NCBI RefSeq assembly: GCF_022229005.1
Contig: NZ_JAKKFD010000009.1
Span: forward strand, 62,001-126,000
Direction: 5' to 3'
Origin: Micromonospora trifolii
GTDB taxonomy: Bacteria > Actinomycetota > Actinomycetes > Mycobacteriales > Micromonosporaceae
DNA: 64,000 nucleotides
This document shows, piece by piece, positions 61,351 through 64,000 of this stretch. The notes beneath the pieces are model-generated. The model was not told the origin of the DNA and ran no database searches. It saw only the letters and a list, made by a program, of their open reading frames with translations. The translations under genes were made by a program, and so were the position numbers. How positions within the stretch are numbered: position 1 is the stretch's first letter; each line of letters starts with the position of its first letter.

Positions 61351-62459
61351 ATCTGCGGCCGGTCGTCGAGGCGCACGGGGTGCGGCTGCGCCCCTTTCGC
61401 GCGCAGGACAGTGCCGACGTGGTCGACGGCTGCGCGGACCCGCTGACTCAACGATTCGTGTCGAACCTGCCGCGGCCGTACACCGAGACCGATGCCCGCT
61501 GGTGGATCGACATCGGCGCCCCGGCGGCCTGGACCGGCGGCGGCACGGCGTACGCCGTCGCGGACCCCGCGACCGATCGGCTGCTCGGCGCGGTGGGGTT
61601 GAACAACCCGGTGCCCGCCCGGGGTCAGCTGGAGATTGGCTACTGGATGCGGCCGGCGGCGCGCGGTCGCGGGCTGGCCGCCGCGGCGACTCGCGCGCTG
61701 AGCGAGCACGCGTTCGACGCCGGGGCGGCCCGACTGGACCTGCTCACCGAGCCGGAGAACGGCCCGAGCCAGCGGGTCGCGCTGGCCGCCGGCTTCCGCT
61801 ACGAGGGTCTGCGTCGGTCGGCCGGTGCGTCCCGCGACGGGGGCCGGCACGATCTGCTGGCCTGGGTACGCGTCGCCGGTGATCCGCCCGGCCCGGTCGC
61901 CCGGCTGCTGCCCGACCTGCCCGGCGGGGTGCTCACCGACGAGGTGGTGGCGCTGCGCCCGCTCGCGCCGGACGACGCGGCGCTGATGTACCTGCTGCAC
62001 AGCCGACCCGAGGTGGTGGCGAACCAGGCGCCGCCGGTGCCGCCAACCCGGGAGGCGATGGAGCGGCGTTGTCGTCTCGCGCAGAGCGGCTGGCTGACCG
62101 GCGAGATCGCCCGGCTGCTGATCACGGACGTGGCCAGCGGGGAGCCCGTGGGCAGTTGCGGGTTGTCGTACACCGACGTGGCCGCCGGCGAGGCGTCGGT
62201 CGGCTACGCGTTGCTGCCGGACTGGCGTGGCCGGGGGTACGCGACGCGGGCGGTCCGGTTGCTCGCGGGCTGGGCGTTCGGCCCGGCCGGTATCGCCCGG
62301 CTGTCGGCGGGCACGGTGCCGGACAACACCGCGTCGCACCGGGTGCTGGAGCGGGTCGGGTTTCGGCGCGAGGCCGTTCAGCGCGGCCGGCTGCCAGGGC
62401 TGGCCGGCGCCCGCCTGGACGACCTGACCTTCGCGCTGCTCCCCGCCGACCTCCGCTGA
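61347..62459 (+). CDS. Second double-GNAT acetyltransferase protein
   Basis: The 370-residue product again has two GNAT halves: VRLRPFRAQDSADVVDGCADPLTQRFVSNLP with RGRGLAAAATRALSEHAF, then VALRPLAPDDAALMYLLHSRPEVV with DWRGRGYATRAVRLLAGWAF and NTASHRVLERVGF. The two proteins share architecture and overlap by four bases, so they probably arose by duplication and are co-translated. Substrates unknown. ATG 61347 is fixed by the overlap. Confidence 0.85.
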   Translation: MNLRPVVEAHGVRLRPFRAQDSADVVDGCADPLTQRFVSNLPRPYTETDARWWIDIGAPAAWTGGGTAYAVADPATDRLLGAVGLNNPVPARGQLEIGYWMRPAARGRGLAAAATRALSEHAFDAGAARLDLLTEPENGPSQRVALAAGFRYEGLRRSAGASRDGGRHDLLAWVRVAGDPPGPVARLLPDLPGGVLTDEVVALRPLAPDDAALMYLLHSRPEVVANQAPPVPPTREAMERRCRLAQSGWLTGEIARLLITDVASGEPVGSCGLSYTDVAAGEASVGYALLPDWRGRGYATRAVRLLAGWAFGPAGIARLSAGTVPDNTASHRVLERVGFRREAVQRGRLPGLAGARLDDLTFALLPADLR

Positions 62460-62464
62460 CGGAC

Positions 62465-62504
62465 CATGGAGTTGTGGTGGGCGTTTCCCCACCACAACCC
62501 CATG
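62465..62504. repeat. Intergenic inverted repeat between double-GNAT and hpf genes
   Basis: Arms 62465-62481 and 62488-62504 pair at 16 of 17 positions, with core GTTGTGGTGGG and a CGTTTC loop. It sits between converging genes, so it may act as a bidirectional terminator, though there is no T-run. Confidence 0.7.
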
Positions 62505-62526
62505 ATCGACGCGGATCGGCTACCGG

Positions 62527-63162
62527 TCAGGTGGCGAGGGAGATGATGCCGTAGTCGTACGCGTGACGCCGGTAGACGACGCTGGGGCGGCCGGACTCCT
62601 TGTCCTGGAAAAGGTAGAAGTCGTGGCCGACCAGCTCCATCTCGAACAACGCGTCGTCGATGGTCATCGGCTCGGCCGGGTGCACCTTCTCCCGGGCGAT
62701 GTGCCACGGCTGGTCGTCGTGCTCCTCTTCGACGCGCTCCGCGACAGCGGTGCCGGCGCGGGCGCCATCGCTCGGCGCGCTCAGCGCGCTGGGCACCAGG
62801 TCCGCGACCGGCAGGCCCGCGGTGGCCTCGGCGACGGAGATCGGCGCGTGCCGGCCCCGGTGTACGCGGCGGCGGTCGGCCGCGCGGCGCAGTCGGGTGT
62901 CGAGCTTCGCGATGGCCGCGTCGAGGGCGCTGTAGAAGTCGTTGGTGCAGGCTTCGGCCCGGATCACCGGGCCCCGGGAAACGCAGGTGATCTCCACCCG
63001 CTGGCAGTGGTCGGCCTGGCGCGGATTGCGCTCGTGAAACAGCTCGACATCAACGCGAATGAGTTTGTGGTCGTAGCGTTCGATCTTCGCGAGTTTCTCG
63101 GCTACGTGTACCCGGTAATGGTCCGGCACTTCGACGTTTCGGCCCTTGACCACGATGTCCAC
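62527..63162 (-). CDS. hpf: Ribosome hibernation promoting factor, long form
   Basis: The 211-residue product has an N-terminal HPF/RaiA domain (MDIVVKGRNVEVPDHYRVHVAEKLAKIERYDHKLIRVDVEL; CTNDFYSALDAAIAKLDTRLRR) and a C-terminal dimerisation domain (MTIDDALFEMELVGHDFYLFQDKESGRPSVVYRRHAYDYGIISL). The long form dimerises ribosomes into inactive 100S particles during slow growth. ATG 63162. It is followed by a 246-base intergenic region on its upstream side. Confidence 0.96.
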   Translation of the reverse strand: MDIVVKGRNVEVPDHYRVHVAEKLAKIERYDHKLIRVDVELFHERNPRQADHCQRVEITCVSRGPVIRAEACTNDFYSALDAAIAKLDTRLRRAADRRRVHRGRHAPISVAEATAGLPVADLVPSALSAPSDGARAGTAVAERVEEEHDDQPWHIAREKVHPAEPMTIDDALFEMELVGHDFYLFQDKESGRPSVVYRRHAYDYGIISLAT

Positions 63163-63408
63163 GTGACCTCCCTTGTTCGGACGGTCTTCGATCCGGTTTA
63201 CCCGGCCGCGCGCCGTGGGGAGACCCGCTGGCGTCGACCGGTTGGTACGGCTACGCCTCCTCTCACCGCCGAGGGTGGTTGGAACGACCTCCTACCCCCG
63301 ACAGCGAAACGCTAACTCTTGTTTGCCCGACAGTCACCCCATGTTGCCGAGACCACCCAGGATTTTTCGCACCTCATACACCAACGGGTGAAACGGAAAC
63401 ACTATCGG

Positions 63409-64000
63409 TTACGACTGGTGTCTTTTCTCGGTCGCCGCGAGCACCACCGCGACACTCGGTGCCCATCCCGTCACGGTCAACACCCGGCTCGCGGCGGCGA
63501 GGGTCACGCCGGTGGTGACGATGTCGTCGAGCAGCACCACTACCGGCGCCACACCCCCCGCACGCCCCCGGACGGGCCCGGTCGAGCGGGGCTGGAAGGC
63601 CGCCTCGGCCGCCGCCGCCCGCCCGGCGCTGTCCAGGGTGACCGAGTCGGGCCGGGGCAACGCCCGCAGCGGACGATGCACCCGCACCGCCCAACCGCTG
63701 CGGCGGAGCCGGGCCGCGCAGTGCCGGGCCAGCCGGTCGAGGTGGTCCCCGTAGCGGGACCGGGCCGCCGCCGCGGTGTCCGGGACCGGAACCAACGCCA
63801 GCGGGCGGGCCCCACCGACAGCCGCCGCGACGACCTCGGCGAGCAGCGCGCCGAGCGGGCGGGCCAGCCCGTGCCGGCCGTGTTCCTTGTACGCCAGCAG
63901 AGCCTCGCGCAGCGGACCCGCATACGGACCGAGGGCGACGCAGGGCGGCAGGCCCGGCGGGGCGGGGGTGGGCCGGACCGCCCCGGGCCGCAGTTCACCC
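63409..64000 (-). CDS. ComF family protein, 5' end outside window
   Basis: The frame is open from the window edge to the stop at 63409. The visible protein carries LGPYAGPLREALLAYKEHGRHGLARPLGALLAE and the PRPP-binding loop VVLLDDIVTTGVT, typical of ComF/phosphoribosyltransferase proteins, implicated in DNA uptake in competent species and of unclear role in actinobacteria. The N-terminal part and any zinc-ribbon lie outside the window. It lies upstream of hpf on the same strand, a common actinobacterial order. Confidence 0.88.
   Translation of the reverse strand, partial: GELRPGAVRPTPAPPGLPPCVALGPYAGPLREALLAYKEHGRHGLARPLGALLAEVVAAAVGGARPLALVPVPDTAAAARSRYGDHLDRLARHCAARLRRSGWAVRVHRPLRALPRPDSVTLDSAGRAAAAEAAFQPRSTGPVRGRAGGVAPVVVLLDDIVTTGVTLAAASRVLTVTGWAPSVAVVLAATEKRHQS

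Overview
The window reads as chromosomal DNA of a high-GC actinomycete, most likely Micromonospora or a close relative in the Micromonosporaceae. The evidence is the very high GC content, the tmRNA tag AKQNRADFALAA, the bfaA/bfaB pair for 10-methyl fatty acids, the prfB-ftsE-ftsX-smpB-ssrA order, a Rv3235-like gene beside secA, and many start codons lying 7-8 bases after a TANNNT -10 box (leaderless transcripts). I see no insertion sequence, phage, integrase or CRISPR array. The genus is inference.

Layout. 1-9.6 kb: two paralogous membrane proteins with a PH-like N-terminus (one cut by the window edge), an epoxide hydrolase preceded by a possible leader peptide, a decayed alpha/beta hydrolase, an ECF42-type sigma factor with its DGPF and DUF998 partners, and a gluconokinase. 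9.6-17.5 kb: a small monooxygenase under tandem 19-bp boxes, a secreted serine beta-lactamase-like protein, a TipAL-type MerR regulator, a GGDEF-EAL protein and an ArsR-type/AHSA1 pair with a perfect 14-bp palindrome. 17.5-20.3 kb: bfaA and bfaB. 20.3-34 kb: YbaK, a ricin-lectin protein, an MFS/GlxA-regulator pair, a MoxR-ATPase/VWA pair, a two-component system with a membrane protein, hemerythrin and two aldo/keto reductases. 33.7-41.5 kb: a membrane-anchored AA10 LPMO, a cysteine-free ribosomal protein L36, an FAD oxidoreductase, an SDP-like (sporulation-delaying-protein) toxin operon sdpC-sdpA-sdpB-sdpI, and two HTH regulators. 41.6-50.7 kb: tRNA-Ala(GGC), yqgE, a thiamine-diphosphate decarboxylase, a lipoprotein, ssrA, smpB, ftsX, ftsE and prfB. 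50.7-64 kb: a PadR regulator, pruA, peptidase E, a small MerR-like DNA-binding protein, a Rv3235-like gene, secA, two double-GNAT proteins, hpf and a partial comF.

The right third is core translation, division and secretion machinery in conserved order. The left two thirds are accessory metabolism and regulation. The most interesting accessory unit is the SDP-like operon at 36.6-39.4 kb: a pro-toxin with a two-cysteine hydrophobic core, both maturation proteins and an SdpI-family candidate immunity protein, all on one strand and tightly spaced. Two further signals deserve attention: exactly abutting pairs of 19-bp boxes (TGATG-N9-CATCA) found at two distant genes, and a 17-codon leader ORF followed by a hairpin that would bury the ribosome binding site of the epoxide hydrolase. 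Four long intergenic inverted repeats look like dispersed actinomycete repeats or bidirectional terminators.
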